64,000 nt of DNA from Micromonospora sp. WMMD1102 (GCF_029626265.1 NZ_JARUBN010000001.1:8125001-8189000), one strand, 5' to 3'. Counted from the first letter of the stretch, positions 18,608 through 28,574 are shown. The notes: a model not told the origin generated them from the sequence alone. Numbers and translations are program-made.

Positions 18608-18981
18608 ACGAAGGCGCCGACGCCCTGGTATTCGGCCACCGCCGCGGTGCCCGGCTCGTATTCGAGCAGCAGCAGGCCGGTCGCCGTCGCCTCGGACCGG
18701 ACGAGCCGGAAGCCGACGGCGGTGCCCGGTTGGTCGAGCAGCCGCCGCCCGGCACCGGTCGCGGTGGGCGCGACGACCAGCCGGAGCGTGTCGACCAGGC
18801 CGGCGAGCAGCAGGCCGTCGGCGAGGTCCATCCACTGCGAGGTACGCCGGACGAACAGCTCGTCCAGGTGGGGTACGAGCCAGCCGCCCCGGGTGAAACC
18901 GTCGGACGGGTCCTCGGCCGGTGAGCCGGGGCCCTGGCTGACCCCGTCCAGGGTGACGAACTGGGTGAGAGTGACCTTCAT
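18604..18981 (-). CDS. RibD/dihydrofolate-reductase-family protein, internally deleted
   Basis: 125 residues. The N-terminus (TLTQFVTLDGVSQGPG, GFTRGGWLVPHLDELF) and the C-terminus (GLVDTLRLVVAPTATGAG, RRLLDQ) match the RibD C-terminal/DHFR-like family, but the middle third of about 80 residues that normally carries the nucleotide-binding LGRRTYE region is missing without loss of frame: the sequence jumps from WMDLADGLLLAGL to VDTLRL. Probably inactive or altered. Third gene of an ArsR-SRPBCC operon, ATGA overlap with the gene before it. Confidence 0.65.
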   Translation of the reverse strand: MKVTLTQFVTLDGVSQGPGSPAEDPSDGFTRGGWLVPHLDELFVRRTSQWMDLADGLLLAGLVDTLRLVVAPTATGAGRRLLDQPGTAVGFRLVRSEATATGLLLLEYEPGTAAVAEYQGVGAFV

Positions 18982-19472
18982 CGGGCCGCCTCGCTCTCGG
19001 CGACCTCGGCGAGTTGTTTGGCGACCGACCCCCAGCCGTCGACGAAGCCGAGTTCCTCGTGCCGGGCGCGGGCGGCGGGGTCGCCGTGCCGGAGCAGGAT
19101 CCGGTAGTCGGTGCCGTCCGGGTGGTCGCCCAGGGTGATCTCGGCGGTCATCGCGATCGGGTCGGGGAGCGTAGGCCGCCATCCGCTGTCGATGGCGTTG
19201 GTGAAGACGATCCGCTCCAGTTCGTCGACGACCAGGAAGCTCGCGTCCATGTGCGGGACGAACTCCACCCCGTCGTCGCTGAGCCGGGTCACCAGCCCGC
19301 CGCCGGGGCGGACGTCGAGGCGGTCGACGCGGCAGAGGCTGGGCGCCGGCACCCACCACTTCGCGAAACGGGACGGGTCCGTCCAGGCCCGCCAGACGAC
19401 GGGGCGGGGAGCGCGGATGATCCGGGTCAGGGCCAGGTCGAGGTCGGGGTTCATCGTGCGGTCAGGGTTCAT
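18978..19472 (-). CDS. SRPBCC/AHSA1-family protein
   Basis: 164 residues. The AHSA1-like pattern RIIRAPRPVVWRAWTDPSRFAKWW is plain, with a hydrophobic-ligand helix-grip fold. ArsR-SRPBCC pairs are frequent in actinobacteria; the SRPBCC partner usually acts with the repressor by an unclear mechanism. Start at 19472 overlaps the ArsR gene by 11 bases; an internal ATG at 19454 is an alternative. Confidence 0.85.
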   Translation of the reverse strand: MNPDRTMNPDLDLALTRIIRAPRPVVWRAWTDPSRFAKWWVPAPSLCRVDRLDVRPGGGLVTRLSDDGVEFVPHMDASFLVVDELERIVFTNAIDSGWRPTLPDPIAMTAEITLGDHPDGTDYRILLRHGDPAARARHEELGFVDGWGSVAKQLAEVAESEAAR

Positions 19473-19806
19473 CGTGGTTCTCCTGTGGGTCGGTGACGAG
19501 CCGTTCCAGGCGGTCGGTGCGCTCCTCCCAGATCCGGCGCTGCTCGGCGAGCCAGTCGTCGAGCAGGCCGAGGCGCTCCCGGTTGAGCACGCAGGTGCGT
19601 ACCCGGCCGGACTTGACCGTGCGGATCAGGCCGTTCGCCTCGAGCGTCCGTACGTGCTTCATGAACGAGGGAAGGGTCATCGGGAACTCGCGGGCGAGGT
19701 CGCCGACGCTCGTCGGGCCACGTCCGAGGCGCCGGACGACGTCGCGCCGGGTCGGGTCGGCCAGGGCGACGAACACTCCGTCGAGCTGCGGCGAATACTG
19801 TGCCAT
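19462..19806 (-). CDS. ArsR-family repressor
   Basis: 114 residues: winged helix FVALADPTRRDVVRRLGRG, TSVGDLAREFPMTLPSFMKHVRTLEANGLI (recognition helix), then a wing. No metal-binding Cys pair, as in the ArsR subgroup paired with SRPBCC genes. ATG at 19806 chosen over the one at 19833 because the longer form would run into the operator-like palindrome. Probably represses its own operon. Confidence 0.87.
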   Translation of the reverse strand: MAQYSPQLDGVFVALADPTRRDVVRRLGRGPTSVGDLAREFPMTLPSFMKHVRTLEANGLIRTVKSGRVRTCVLNRERLGLLDDWLAEQRRIWEERTDRLERLVTDPQENHDEP

Positions 19807-19808
19807 GC

Positions 19809-19860
19809 GGCTAAGTATTACCGCCCGGAACACTTAGCGCAAGGGCTAAGTGTTCCGGGC
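19809..19860. promoter_or_regulatory. Operator-like palindrome of the ArsR operon
   Basis: A perfect 16-bp inverted repeat (19823-19838 with 19845-19860, spacer of 6) contains half-sites AACACTTAGC/GCTAAGTGTT. A third GCTAAGT half-site begins at 19810 next to the ATG. Position just upstream of the ArsR gene fits autorepression; as RNA the repeat would also make a strong hairpin. Confidence 0.65.
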
Positions 19861-19909
19861 GTACTGGCGACGACCAGGGAGATCACGCCGCCGGTGTCGC
19901 GGCCGTCGG

Positions 19910-20833
19910 CTAGCGGGTGGTGGTGATCCCGCCGCCGCAGGGCGCTCCCGGCTCGATCGCGGCGGTCACCCGGTAGGCCGAGATGAACGCGCCGATCGCG
20001 TCGTCGTCGGCGTCCTCGACGGTGAGCTGGTAGCCCCAGGCCTGGAGCGAGATGGGCGACGACTGCCCCGGGTACGGGCTCATCATCATGTGCGACAGCC
20101 CGCGTACCCGGGTGCTCAGCTTGCCCACCTCGGACGGCGGCAGGCCCGGCCGGAAGGTGATCCACACCGCGCCGTGCTCCAGGCTGTGCACGGCGTTGCC
20201 GTCCGCGATGGGTTCGGTGTAGACGTCGCCGTTGCAGTTCTGCCAGCGCGGGAAGTGCGGTCCGCCGGCCGGCGGGGTCATCGGATAGCTGACCGGCTCC
20301 TGGACGTGGTCCGTGGAGAGCGCCCCCGGATTCGTCTGCCGATAGTTGATCACGGCGGAGAGGTCGCCGCCGCTGTCCCGCTGCTGGTACCAGAAGAACC
20401 CGGCGACGCCGCAGACCAGGAGCAGCAGCAGCGCCACCCCGCCGGCCACGATCCCGACGATCAGCCCGGTACGCGGCCCCGACTTCGGCGCGGGCGGCAC
20501 CGGCTGACCCTGCTGGTACGGGTACCCCGGCTGCTGCCGCCCGTATCCGGGCGGCGGCGCTGGCGGCTGGCCGGGTGGCTGGGCGTATCCGGGCTGGGGC
20601 TGACCGTATTCAGGTTGGGGCTGGGCGTAACCGGGCTGGGGCTGGCCGTAGCCCTGTTGCGGTACCGGCGGGGTGCCGTAACCCGGCGGCGCTCCGGCCG
20701 GTGGATAGCCCGGTGTCGCCGGAGCCGGTCCGGGCGCCGGCAGCGGCGCGGTCGGCGGGGCGTACGTCGGAGGCAGCGGGCCGGGCGGGGAAGCCGGCGG
20801 CTGCTCGGCTGACGGCTGCTCGGGATTGCTCAT
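19910..20833 (-). CDS. DUF3105 membrane protein with Pro/Gln-rich head
   Basis: 307 residues. The first 118 are Pro/Gly/Gln/Tyr-rich with repeats of the type GYGQPQPGYAQPQ, then a transmembrane helix (about 122-148) and a DUF3105 domain with GPHFPRWQNCNGDVY, AVHSLEHGAVWITF and a second Cys near the end. ATG behind GGAGGCGAGG. Conserved in actinobacteria, role unknown; the soluble domain should face outward. Confidence 0.85.
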   Translation of the reverse strand: MSNPEQPSAEQPPASPPGPLPPTYAPPTAPLPAPGPAPATPGYPPAGAPPGYGTPPVPQQGYGQPQPGYAQPQPEYGQPQPGYAQPPGQPPAPPPGYGRQQPGYPYQQGQPVPPAPKSGPRTGLIVGIVAGGVALLLLLVCGVAGFFWYQQRDSGGDLSAVINYRQTNPGALSTDHVQEPVSYPMTPPAGGPHFPRWQNCNGDVYTEPIADGNAVHSLEHGAVWITFRPGLPPSEVGKLSTRVRGLSHMMMSPYPGQSSPISLQAWGYQLTVEDADDDAIGAFISAYRVTAAIEPGAPCGGGITTTR

Positions 20834-20960
20834 CGTGCCTCGCCTCCGAGGGGGTGCGGAAGGCCGATCCTATCGGGGTTGTGCGCGCGCCGGACCGCGT
20901 GTGGCTCGGCAGCCGGCGGTGGCCGGTCGAGCCCGTCCGTCCAGCCCGCCGAGCGGCAGG

Positions 20961-22580
20961 TCAGGCAGCATCGGTCTTCGGCGTCGCCCTCGCCCGTACG
21001 GAGTCGAGGATCGTGATGATCCGGTCGACGTCCTCGGAGCCGAAGAGAGTTTCCGGGCCCCGGGGTGCGACTCCGGTGAACGGGGACTCGTAGAGGCGCT
21101 CCGGCTTCATCACGCCGTTCGCGGTCAGGTCGCCGATGATCAGGTTGACGAAGTCGAGTTGGGCGGCGTTCAGCGTACGGCTGTCGAGGAACTCGCCGAA
21201 TGCCTCCCGGGCCGCGTTCCGATCGAGCCCGACCAGGGACCGGATGAAGAGTCCGAGGCCCTCGGCGGCCCGCCGCGCCTGGTCGATGTCCTGCTTGTCG
21301 CCGACTCCGCTCTCGGCGAGCATCCGTTCCAGGTCGCCGAGGTCGGCGCTGGTGAGCTGCCGGTTGCGCCGCAGCTTCTGCAGGGCCACGTGATCCTCGT
21401 GCGCGCGGAGGTAGGCGCGTACCTTTTCGCGGAACCGTTCCCGGTCGGTGCCGACGCTCACCCCGACGAACTCCAGCTCGGTGACGCTGTCGACCTGGTC
21501 GGCGAAGTCGGTGTAGATGATGGTCCGCCTCGCCTTCGGGACCAGCCGGACGAGGTTGCGGATCCGCCGACGCGCCCGCTCCAGCATGGGCAGCGTGACG
21601 TCCTGCCACCACTCGTCGGCGGCGACCTCGTCGAGCAGCGTCAGCTCGGCGCGGATGGCCGGGATGGTGGTCTGCTCCAGCAGCGCCGACGCGATCTCCT
21701 GCACGTCGGCGCGCACCCTGGCGAAGTGTCGAGCGGAGCTGGTGACCACGTCGTGCTGGAGCCGCAGGATCATCAGGTCGAACCGTTTGGCCTCCTCGCC
21801 GTCGTCGGCGACCTCGCTGGGCAGTCCGGCCAGTTCGTGGGCGAGCTGGTCGGCTGCCTCGGGGGTGAGCGTCTGCCAGTTGGCGGGGTCGACGAAATAC
21901 TCGACGGCGCGGCGGTGTGGGCGTACGACGATGTTGTCCAGGCGCATGCCACGGACCCGGGCGTGCAGGTCACGGGCCAGATCCCGGCGTAGGCCGGCTT
22001 CGCTGTGCGTGCCGTCGGTCGCGTCGTCCTCGGCGGTGTCGGTGGCGGCCCGGTCGTTGCCGGCTGTGCCGCCGAGCCGCTGGTCGAGCTGGCTGACCAG
22101 CTCCACCCTGGCCTTGAAGATCCGCTCGGTAAGTGACGGGCTCACCGAGCCCTCGCTGGTCGTCGGGTTCTGACCGAAGAACTCGAAGTTGCCGCAGAAG
22201 TCGAAGACGAAGAAGTCCTTCTTGGCGACGCCGGGGGCGAACAGGTCCGGCCGGAGCCGGGTGCCCCGGCCGATCATCTGCCAGAACTTCGTCTTCGACC
22301 GCACGATCTTGAAGAAGACGAGGTTCACCACCTCGGGTACGTCGATCCCGGTGTCCAGCATGTCGACCGAGATCGCGATGTGCGGGGCACGCTCCGGGAT
22401 GGAGAAGGTGTCGATGAGGCTCTGGTTGCCCTCGATCTGGTGGGTGATGAGCCGGGCGAAGTCACCCTTGTAGCGCGAGAAGCTGGCGTCGAAGCGTTCG
22501 GCGATGAACTTCGCGTGGTTGTTGTTCTTGGCGAAGATGATCGTCTTGCCGATCCGGTCACCGCCGGCGACCTTGTGCCC
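20961..22580 (-). pseudogene. hsdR: Type I restriction endonuclease HsdR, C-terminal fragment
   Basis: Second half of HsdR, separated from the first by an insertion sequence at 22581-23948. It begins HKVAGGDRIGKTIIFAKNNN and carries RecA-like lobe 2 with TGIDVPEVVNLVFF and motif VI QMIGRGTRLRPD, then the C-terminal HsdR domain that contacts HsdM/HsdS. Removing the element plus one 10-bp duplication restores one frame of 1149 codons with the front fragment at 23949-25788. As it stands the protein cannot be made whole. Confidence 0.92.
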
Positions 22581-22660
22581 CAGGGCTATTGCGTGTTTGG
22601 TCGAGTGGCCGTTGAACTGGGGATTCCCGGGGTGGGCGGACCCTTGCGGGGTTGAGGAAG

Positions 22661-22727
22661 GCGGGTGAGGCCTGTAGGTGATCATGGAGTTCTCGACGCT
22701 CCCGGACACCTTGAGGACCTCACCCGC
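22661..22727 (+). promoter_or_regulatory. Inverted repeat around the transposase start
   Basis: GCGGGTGAGG (22661-22670) pairs perfectly with CCTCACCCGC (22718-22727). The 47-base interval contains the GTG/ATG starts at 22678 and 22684. In RNA this could mask initiation. Confidence 0.4.
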
Positions 22728-23943
22728 GATGTCAGCATGCCCGATTCAGGTACTGTCCGCAGTTCGCACCCCCACCGACTCGCCACCGCGCCTTGTCACC
22801 GAGGGTGAAGAAGCTGGGCTCCAGCACTCGTTGGCCACCATCGCGGACCCCCGGTCCCCGCGTGGGGCGCGTTACCCGCTCGTCGGGCTACTGACCGTCG
22901 CGGTGTGCGCCGTGACCGCCGGCGCATCATCGTTCGCGGCCATCGCGGACTGGCTGCACGACCTCGATGACCTCGCCAGGGCCCGGCTCGGGTTCATCCG
23001 CGCCGTCCCGGCCGCGACCACGATCTGGCGGCTGCTGACCAGGTTGGACGCTGACCTGCTGGCCACCGTGCTCGCCGACTGGCTGCGTACCCGCGTCCCG
23101 CCTCCGGTCACGCCCCGACCTCGGCGGTACCGGATCGTCATCGCCATCGACGGCAAGACCATGCGCGGCGCCCGCCGCGCCGATGGCAGCCGGGTCCACC
23201 TGCTGTCCGCGCTGGACACCAGCACCGGCATCGTGCTCGCTCAGGTCACCGTGGCCGCGAAAAGCAACGAAATCCCCGCGTTCACCCCACTGCTGGACGC
23301 GGTCGAACAGGTTCTGGGTAGCCTGGACGGCCTCATCTTCGTGGCCGACGCCCTCCATACACAGACCAGCCACGCGACCGAGGTCGCCGCTCGCGGCGCC
23401 GACCTGCTCATCCCGGTCAAAGGTAACCAGCCGACCGTGTTTGCCCAGCTCAAGGCCTTGCCCTGGGCCCAGGTCCCGGTGGGTGACCGACGCCGCGAAA
23501 CCGGTCACGGCCGGCGGGAGACCCGCACGGTCAAGGCGCTCACCGTAGCCACCCCCGGCGGTCTGCTGTTCCCTCACGCCGAGCAGGCCGTCCGGATCAC
23601 CCGCACCCGCACCCTCAAGGGCAAGACCACCAGGGAAACCGCCTACTACACCATCTCCCTCCCCGCCGAGCACGCCCAACCCGCGGACCTGCAGTCCTGG
23701 GCCCGAAACGAGTGGCTGATCGAGAATCAGGTCCATCATGTCCGCGACGTCACGTTCCGTGAAGACCTCCACCAAGCCAGAACCGGCACCGGCCCCGCAA
23801 TCATGGCGACGCTACGTAACACCGCGGCCAGTTACCACCGCACCAACGGCGATACCAACATCGCCCGCGCCACCAGACGCGCCGACCGTCGCCCGCACGA
23901 CCTCATCACTGCAATGACCAGCAGCTACCCCAGAACGCAATGA
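22678..23943 (+). CDS. ISAs1-family DDE transposase
   Basis: 421 residues from GTG 22678; ATGs at 22684 and 22729 are alternatives. The family core IAIDGKTMRGARR (first Asp), FVADALHTQ (second Asp), LLIPVKGNQP and a late ARNEWLIENQVHH...DVTFREDLHQAR stretch with the Glu are all present, and the frame is open to a TGA seven bases inside the right end. Appears functional. Catalyses cut or copy transposition of its element. Confidence 0.93.
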   Translation: MIMEFSTLPDTLRTSPAMSACPIQVLSAVRTPTDSPPRLVTEGEEAGLQHSLATIADPRSPRGARYPLVGLLTVAVCAVTAGASSFAAIADWLHDLDDLARARLGFIRAVPAATTIWRLLTRLDADLLATVLADWLRTRVPPPVTPRPRRYRIVIAIDGKTMRGARRADGSRVHLLSALDTSTGIVLAQVTVAAKSNEIPAFTPLLDAVEQVLGSLDGLIFVADALHTQTSHATEVAARGADLLIPVKGNQPTVFAQLKALPWAQVPVGDRRRETGHGRRETRTVKALTVATPGGLLFPHAEQAVRITRTRTLKGKTTRETAYYTISLPAEHAQPADLQSWARNEWLIENQVHHVRDVTFREDLHQARTGTGPAIMATLRNTAASYHRTNGDTNIARATRRADRRPHDLITAMTSSYPRTQ

Positions 23944-23948
23944 CCCTG

Positions 23949-25788
23949 CCTTGTGCCCCCGGGTCATCAGATATTCGAGCACCCGGTCGACGGTGTCGGC
24001 GTTGAAGAACCACTTGTTGACCGCCTCCGGGTCGACCCCGTCGGGGATCTCGCCGTCCTCGTCGCCCCACTCCAACTCGTCCCAGCGGTCCTTCTCGGCC
24101 GGGCTGAGGTCGTCGTAGCGCAGCCCTTTGCGCTGGATGCGCAGGTCGACGGCGACGACGTTCGGTGGGACGAGATAGCCTTCGCCGACCGCCTCCTCCA
24201 GGTCGTAGGCGTCGGTCGGGACGCCGTCCTCCAGGTCGAAGAGGCCGTAGGTGTTGCGGTCGACCTCGTCCTTCGGGGTGGCGGTCAGCCCGACCAGCAG
24301 CGAGTCGAAATAGCTGAAGATGGTCCGGTATTTCTGGTAGACCGACCGGTGCGCCTCGTCGATCACCACCAGGTCGAAGTAGCCCGGCCCGAACCGGCGC
24401 AGGTCGCCGTCGGTCTGGTTGATCAGGCCCAGCATCGTCGGGTACGTCGAGACGTAGACCCGGCCCTCGGCCACCTTGTCCTCGACCAGGTTGACCGTGG
24501 TGACGTCGGACAGGTGCGCCTTGAACGCGTTGGTGGCCTGCTTGACCAGGGCCCGCCGGTCGGCGAGGAAGAGCACCCGCTTGGCCCAGTTGGCCCGCAT
24601 CAGCAACTCGACCAGGGCGATGACGGTGCGGGTCTTGCCGGCCCCGGTCGCCATCACCACCAGCGCCTTGCGCTGCCGGTCAACCTCGAAGGTCTCCACG
24701 ATCCGCCGGATCGCCCGGTGCTGGTAGGGGCGCTCGACGATCCCGGAGTCGATCGGCTGATTGGCGAGCCGTCGCCGGGTGGAGCGGCGCTGGACCAGCA
24801 GTTGCAGCTCGTCCTTCGTGTAGAAGCCCTGCACCTGGCGGGGCGGATAGGCGGTGTCGTCCCAGAGCCAGATCTCGTAGCCGTTCGTGTAGAAGATGAC
24901 GGGCCGCTGGCCGTACTTCGCCTCCAACGCGTCGGCGTAGTGCCGGGCCTGCTGCTGGCCGCTGATCGGGTCGCGCCGGGTCCGCTTCGCCTCGATCACG
25001 GCGAGCGGCTTGTCGTCGTTGCCCCAGAGCACGTAGTCAGCCCGGCCGTTGCCGGAGCCGCCGGGCAGGCCGGTGAGCGGGAACTCCCGGTCGCGCCGCT
25101 GGTCGAGCCGCCAGCCGGCCTCGGCGAGCAGCAGGTCGATGTAGAGGTCGCGGGTCTGCTTCTCGTCGTAGTCGTGGGTGTCCGGCCGACGCTCGTTGGT
25201 GGCCTTGGCCGCCGCGACCTCCTTGCGTAGCTTGGCGATCTCGGCGTCTAGGTCGACCTTTGCCGTCTCGGCCTTGGCCAGCACCTCGTCCTGGGCGGTG
25301 AGCCGGTCGTTGAGCGCCTTCAACTCGGCCCGGGTCTGGGCGCGGATGTCCGTCGGGCGAGGGATGAGCGAGGCGTGGAAGGCGAGCGCGCTGGGTGGCA
25401 TCGCCGCCGGGTCGCGGGTGTAGCGGCGGGCGATCCAGTACGTCACGTGGAACAGCTCGCGGACGGCGGCGACGGCCTCCCGCTCGGGTACGACACGGGC
25501 ATCGTGTACGCCCTTGTTGCCCAACCGCCGGATGAGGTGCATCTTGGTGGTGATCGGGGGACCGGCCAGATTCTGCATGGTCGGCTCGGTGATCATCGTG
25601 TCGAGCGTGGCCCTGCGCGGCAAGCGGAGAGTGCTGTCGGCACGGTAGAGCCACTGCAGAGCGTGTTCCAGGCACCGGCGGGCATAGAGGCAGGTCATCC
25701 GGGTGTCGGCATAGACGTATCGTTCGGCTCGCCTCGCCTCGGTGAACAGCTCGGGCCACTCGGTGTGGAGGAACGCGAAGTTGCTCAT
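23949..25788 (-). pseudogene. hsdR: Type I restriction endonuclease HsdR, N-terminal fragment
   Basis: Starts ATG 25788 with GGGGAG ten bases before. Contains an N-terminal helical DUF4145-like region, a coiled coil (about 145-195), the nuclease motif GRADYVLWGNDD...AVIEAKRT (PD-ExK type), Walker A MATGAGKTRT, DEAH (VVIDEAHRSVYQKY) and TAT (GLTATPK). The reading is cut at MTRGHK by the insertion sequence and would run on as junk to a stop at 23812. It retains the nuclease and the first helicase lobe but not the second, so ATP-driven DNA translocation should be lost. Confidence 0.92.
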
Positions 25789-25834
25789 CGAAGATGATCT
25801 CCCCGGGAGGTGGGCAGCCCTCGATAGTGACACA

Positions 25835-27040
25835 TCACAGCTCCCCGCGGAAAGCCCGATCCTGCAACGAGGCGAACAGCTCGTCCAGCTTGGACAGCTG
25901 CGACTGATGGGCCTCCCTTAATGTCTCTACCTCTGCAACCCGGTCTACGAAATTCCGCTGTAGATCGAGGGGAGGAACTGGGATCAACACTGAGCCGAGA
26001 CCCTGGATATTAAGGTTGTACTGGCCCGCAGAAGTCTTGCAGCGCTCGCGCAGGGCCGCTCGCCCCGCAGTGCTACCCATGAATTCCCTTACGAAAATAG
26101 GAAGAACGAACTCGGTGGTTAGCCGCGTCCGGATCAAGTACGACGCATATATATATTGGCCTGTCGGAAAGCCGGCATGTTCCACGATATGCGGATCGAA
26201 GACTGCACATCGGCCCACGAAATCAGGGTTGCCATTTGTTCGCACAAACAGCAGGTCGCCCTCGGCTAATCTTAGACGATTGAAGTCGGAGGAAGACACC
26301 TCCACAAGTTTGATCTCAGATAGATCCAGTGCACCTCTAACTACATTCGGGATGCGTAGCGCGGGCCTGCCTTGGGCGCCTGACTTGTTCGATGTTCCGT
26401 AGCGGAACTCCGAGACTAGGTTTCTGAGCGGTGTCATCGGCCAGCTTTTCGGATTGGAACGCGGCTCACCGAACATCGACAAGAAGAGCGCCTGGCCGAG
26501 GCTATCGAGGTGGGCGAGTGCTTGGCGGCGCATAGCGCGTAGCTTGTCCGCCCGATCCAACACCTCGACAATCCTCCGCTGCTCTTCCATTGGCGGCAGG
26601 GGAATCTCGACAGATGAAACGACTGCCTTGGAGATTTCCTTGAATGTAGCACCGTTCCCGAGGCTATCAAGGTAGGATCGCTTCATTTGGAGCCAGTGGA
26701 AGAGATATTTTGCATTCAGTCGATCGGGGATTGGTGCAAGACTTTTGAATCCCTGATTCGTTGCCATCGGAACACTATTAATGGCAACATGACCAATAGG
26801 TGCACGGGAACTGAGCAGCACAGAACCTGCGGGAAGCACGGAGGTTGCACAGCTATTTAGGCCAGCTCGAGTGATCTTCCGTGGCGTGTCGTCAATGAAT
26901 GCTCCAGAAAGACCGCTAACGTCTTTTGGTGTCGCCCATCGGATCTCTCCGTCCCAGTATTTCTTGACGTTCGTCTTGGGCGTGGCGCCTGACACGATCT
27001 CGCAGCAGTCGTCGAGTCTACTAGTCTGCCAGCCGCTCAT
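25835..27040 (-). CDS. hsdS: Type I restriction specificity subunit HsdS
   Basis: 401 residues with two target-recognition domains, each followed by a conserved helix: PLPPMEEQRRIVEVLDRADKL after the first and PVPPLDLQRNFVDRVAEVE after the second. It defines the DNA sequence recognised by the HsdM/HsdR complex. Start overlaps the hsdM stop by 4 bases (ATGA). The coding DNA is clearly less GC-rich than neighbours (for example the AT run near 26147-26157), as often seen in transferred specificity genes. Intact, but both partners are broken. Confidence 0.93.
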   Translation of the reverse strand: MSGWQTSRLDDCCEIVSGATPKTNVKKYWDGEIRWATPKDVSGLSGAFIDDTPRKITRAGLNSCATSVLPAGSVLLSSRAPIGHVAINSVPMATNQGFKSLAPIPDRLNAKYLFHWLQMKRSYLDSLGNGATFKEISKAVVSSVEIPLPPMEEQRRIVEVLDRADKLRAMRRQALAHLDSLGQALFLSMFGEPRSNPKSWPMTPLRNLVSEFRYGTSNKSGAQGRPALRIPNVVRGALDLSEIKLVEVSSSDFNRLRLAEGDLLFVRTNGNPDFVGRCAVFDPHIVEHAGFPTGQYIYASYLIRTRLTTEFVLPIFVREFMGSTAGRAALRERCKTSAGQYNLNIQGLGSVLIPVPPLDLQRNFVDRVAEVETLREAHQSQLSKLDELFASLQDRAFRGEL

Positions 27041-28574
27041 CCGAGCAGCGCCTTCAGATTCGACGTTCCCTGCTGGATCTCGGCTTCAATCCGTTCGAGG
27101 TCTGCCAAGATCTCCAGAGGTGTGCGGTATCTTATCTTCTCGTGAATTACCTCTTTGTAGCGGCTGAGGCTGAGGTCGTAGTCCTGGGCGACGATGTCGT
27201 CCTTCGGAACACAGAAGCTCTGCTCGTTCCGTGCCCGCTTCAGTTCGGTGCCGTTCCGTTCCGCCCATCGCGCTAGGACATCCGGCAGGTTGTTCTTCGG
27301 ATGGTCCGCCTCTGTGAAGTCAAGTGACGGCGTCGGGCCAAGCTTCTCGCCTGTGAGTAATGGAGCCCTCTTGTCGTCGAGACTCCACCCATCGGCGGTC
27401 ACCTCGTAAAACCAGACGTTGTCGGTGCCACCGCTGTTAGTCTTCGTGAAGAAGAGGATGGCAGTCGACACCCCAGCATACGGCTTGAAGACGCCACCGG
27501 GAAGCTTGACGATCGCGTCGAGCTTATGGTCGTCCACGAGCATCCGACGAAGTTCTTTGTGGGTCTTGGTCGATCCAAAAAGGACTCCATCGGGTACGAT
27601 CACCGCTGCTTGGCCGCCGGGCTTGAGTAAACGCAGGAGAAGCACCAGGAACAGCAGTTCGGTCTTCTTGGTCTTGACGATCTGGAGCAGTCCCTCGCCG
27701 TGCTCTCGTAGTCAAGGCTCCCGGCAAAAGGCGGGTTGGCGAGGATGACCGAGTACTTCTCGGCCTCGTCACTGACACTCTGCGCGAGCGAGTCGCGGTA
27801 CTCGATGACCGGATGTTCGACACCGTGCAGCAGCATGTTCATGCTGCCGACTCGGAGCATCGTGCTGTCGAAGTCGAAGCCGTGGAACATGTCGTGGTGG
27901 AAGTGATGGTTGCGCTTGGGGTCGTGGAAGGCGTGCGGGTGTTCGCGCCGGACGTACTCGCTGGCCTCCATTAGGAACCCGGCGGTGCCACACGCCGGGT
28001 CGCAGATGGTGTCGTCCGGTCCGGGGCCGATCATCTCGACCATGAGGCGGATGATGTGCCGAGGAGTCCGAAACTGTCCGTTGTGGCCGGCGCTGGCGAT
28101 CTTGCCGAGCATGTACTCGTATAGGTCGCCCTTGGTGTCGCGGTCGTCCATCGACACGTCGTCGAGCATGTCGACCACGCGCGACAGCAGGGCGGCGTTG
28201 GGGACGGTGAACCGGGCGTCCTTCATGTGGGTGGAGTAGGTGGAGCTGTCACCACCGAGCGTGCGCAGGAACGGGAAGACGTGTTGCCCGACGATCTCGA
28301 ACATCTCGCCCGGCTCGGCGTTCTTAAAGCGCGACCAGCGTAGGTCCTTGTACGATCTGCCGAGCGGGTCGGTCCCGTCGGGGTAGATCGGGCGCTCGAT
28401 CGGCCTGCCCGTCCGGGTGGCCTTGTTCTCCGCGAGTTCGTGCAGCTCATCCAGCCTACGGATGAAGAGTAGGTAAGTGATCTGCTCGATCACCTCAAGC
28501 GGGTTGGAGATGCCACCGGACCAGAAGGCATCCCAGATCCGGTCTATCCGACTCTTCAGCTCACCAGTGATCAC
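27037..28574 (-). pseudogene. hsdM: Type I DNA methyltransferase HsdM, frameshifted
   Basis: GTG at 28574 with GGGGAA upstream. The front frame has an HsdM helical domain, the SAM motif DPACGTAGFL and catalytic NPPF (ILANPPFAG). Just after SLDYESTARD, near 27690, one base is missing (GAC-TGCTC where GACCTGCTC is expected), and the rest of the protein (LLQIVKTKKTELLFL, PDGVLFGS, VKLPGGVFKPYAGVSTAILFF) continues in another frame to 27037. All landmarks of about 510 residues are otherwise present. A sequencing error is possible; if real, the methylase is dead. Confidence 0.88.

Larger units (their letters stand above)
22581..23948. mobile_element. ISAs1-family insertion sequence, complete
   Basis: 1368 bp. 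Terminal inverted repeats start CAGGGCTATTGCGT (left) and CAGGGTCATTGCGT (right, complement), 12 of 14 identical. It is flanked by a 10-bp target duplication CCTTGTGCCC (22571-22580 and 23949-23958), as expected for the ISAs1 family. Inside hsdR, with the transposase in the opposite direction. Confidence 0.95.
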
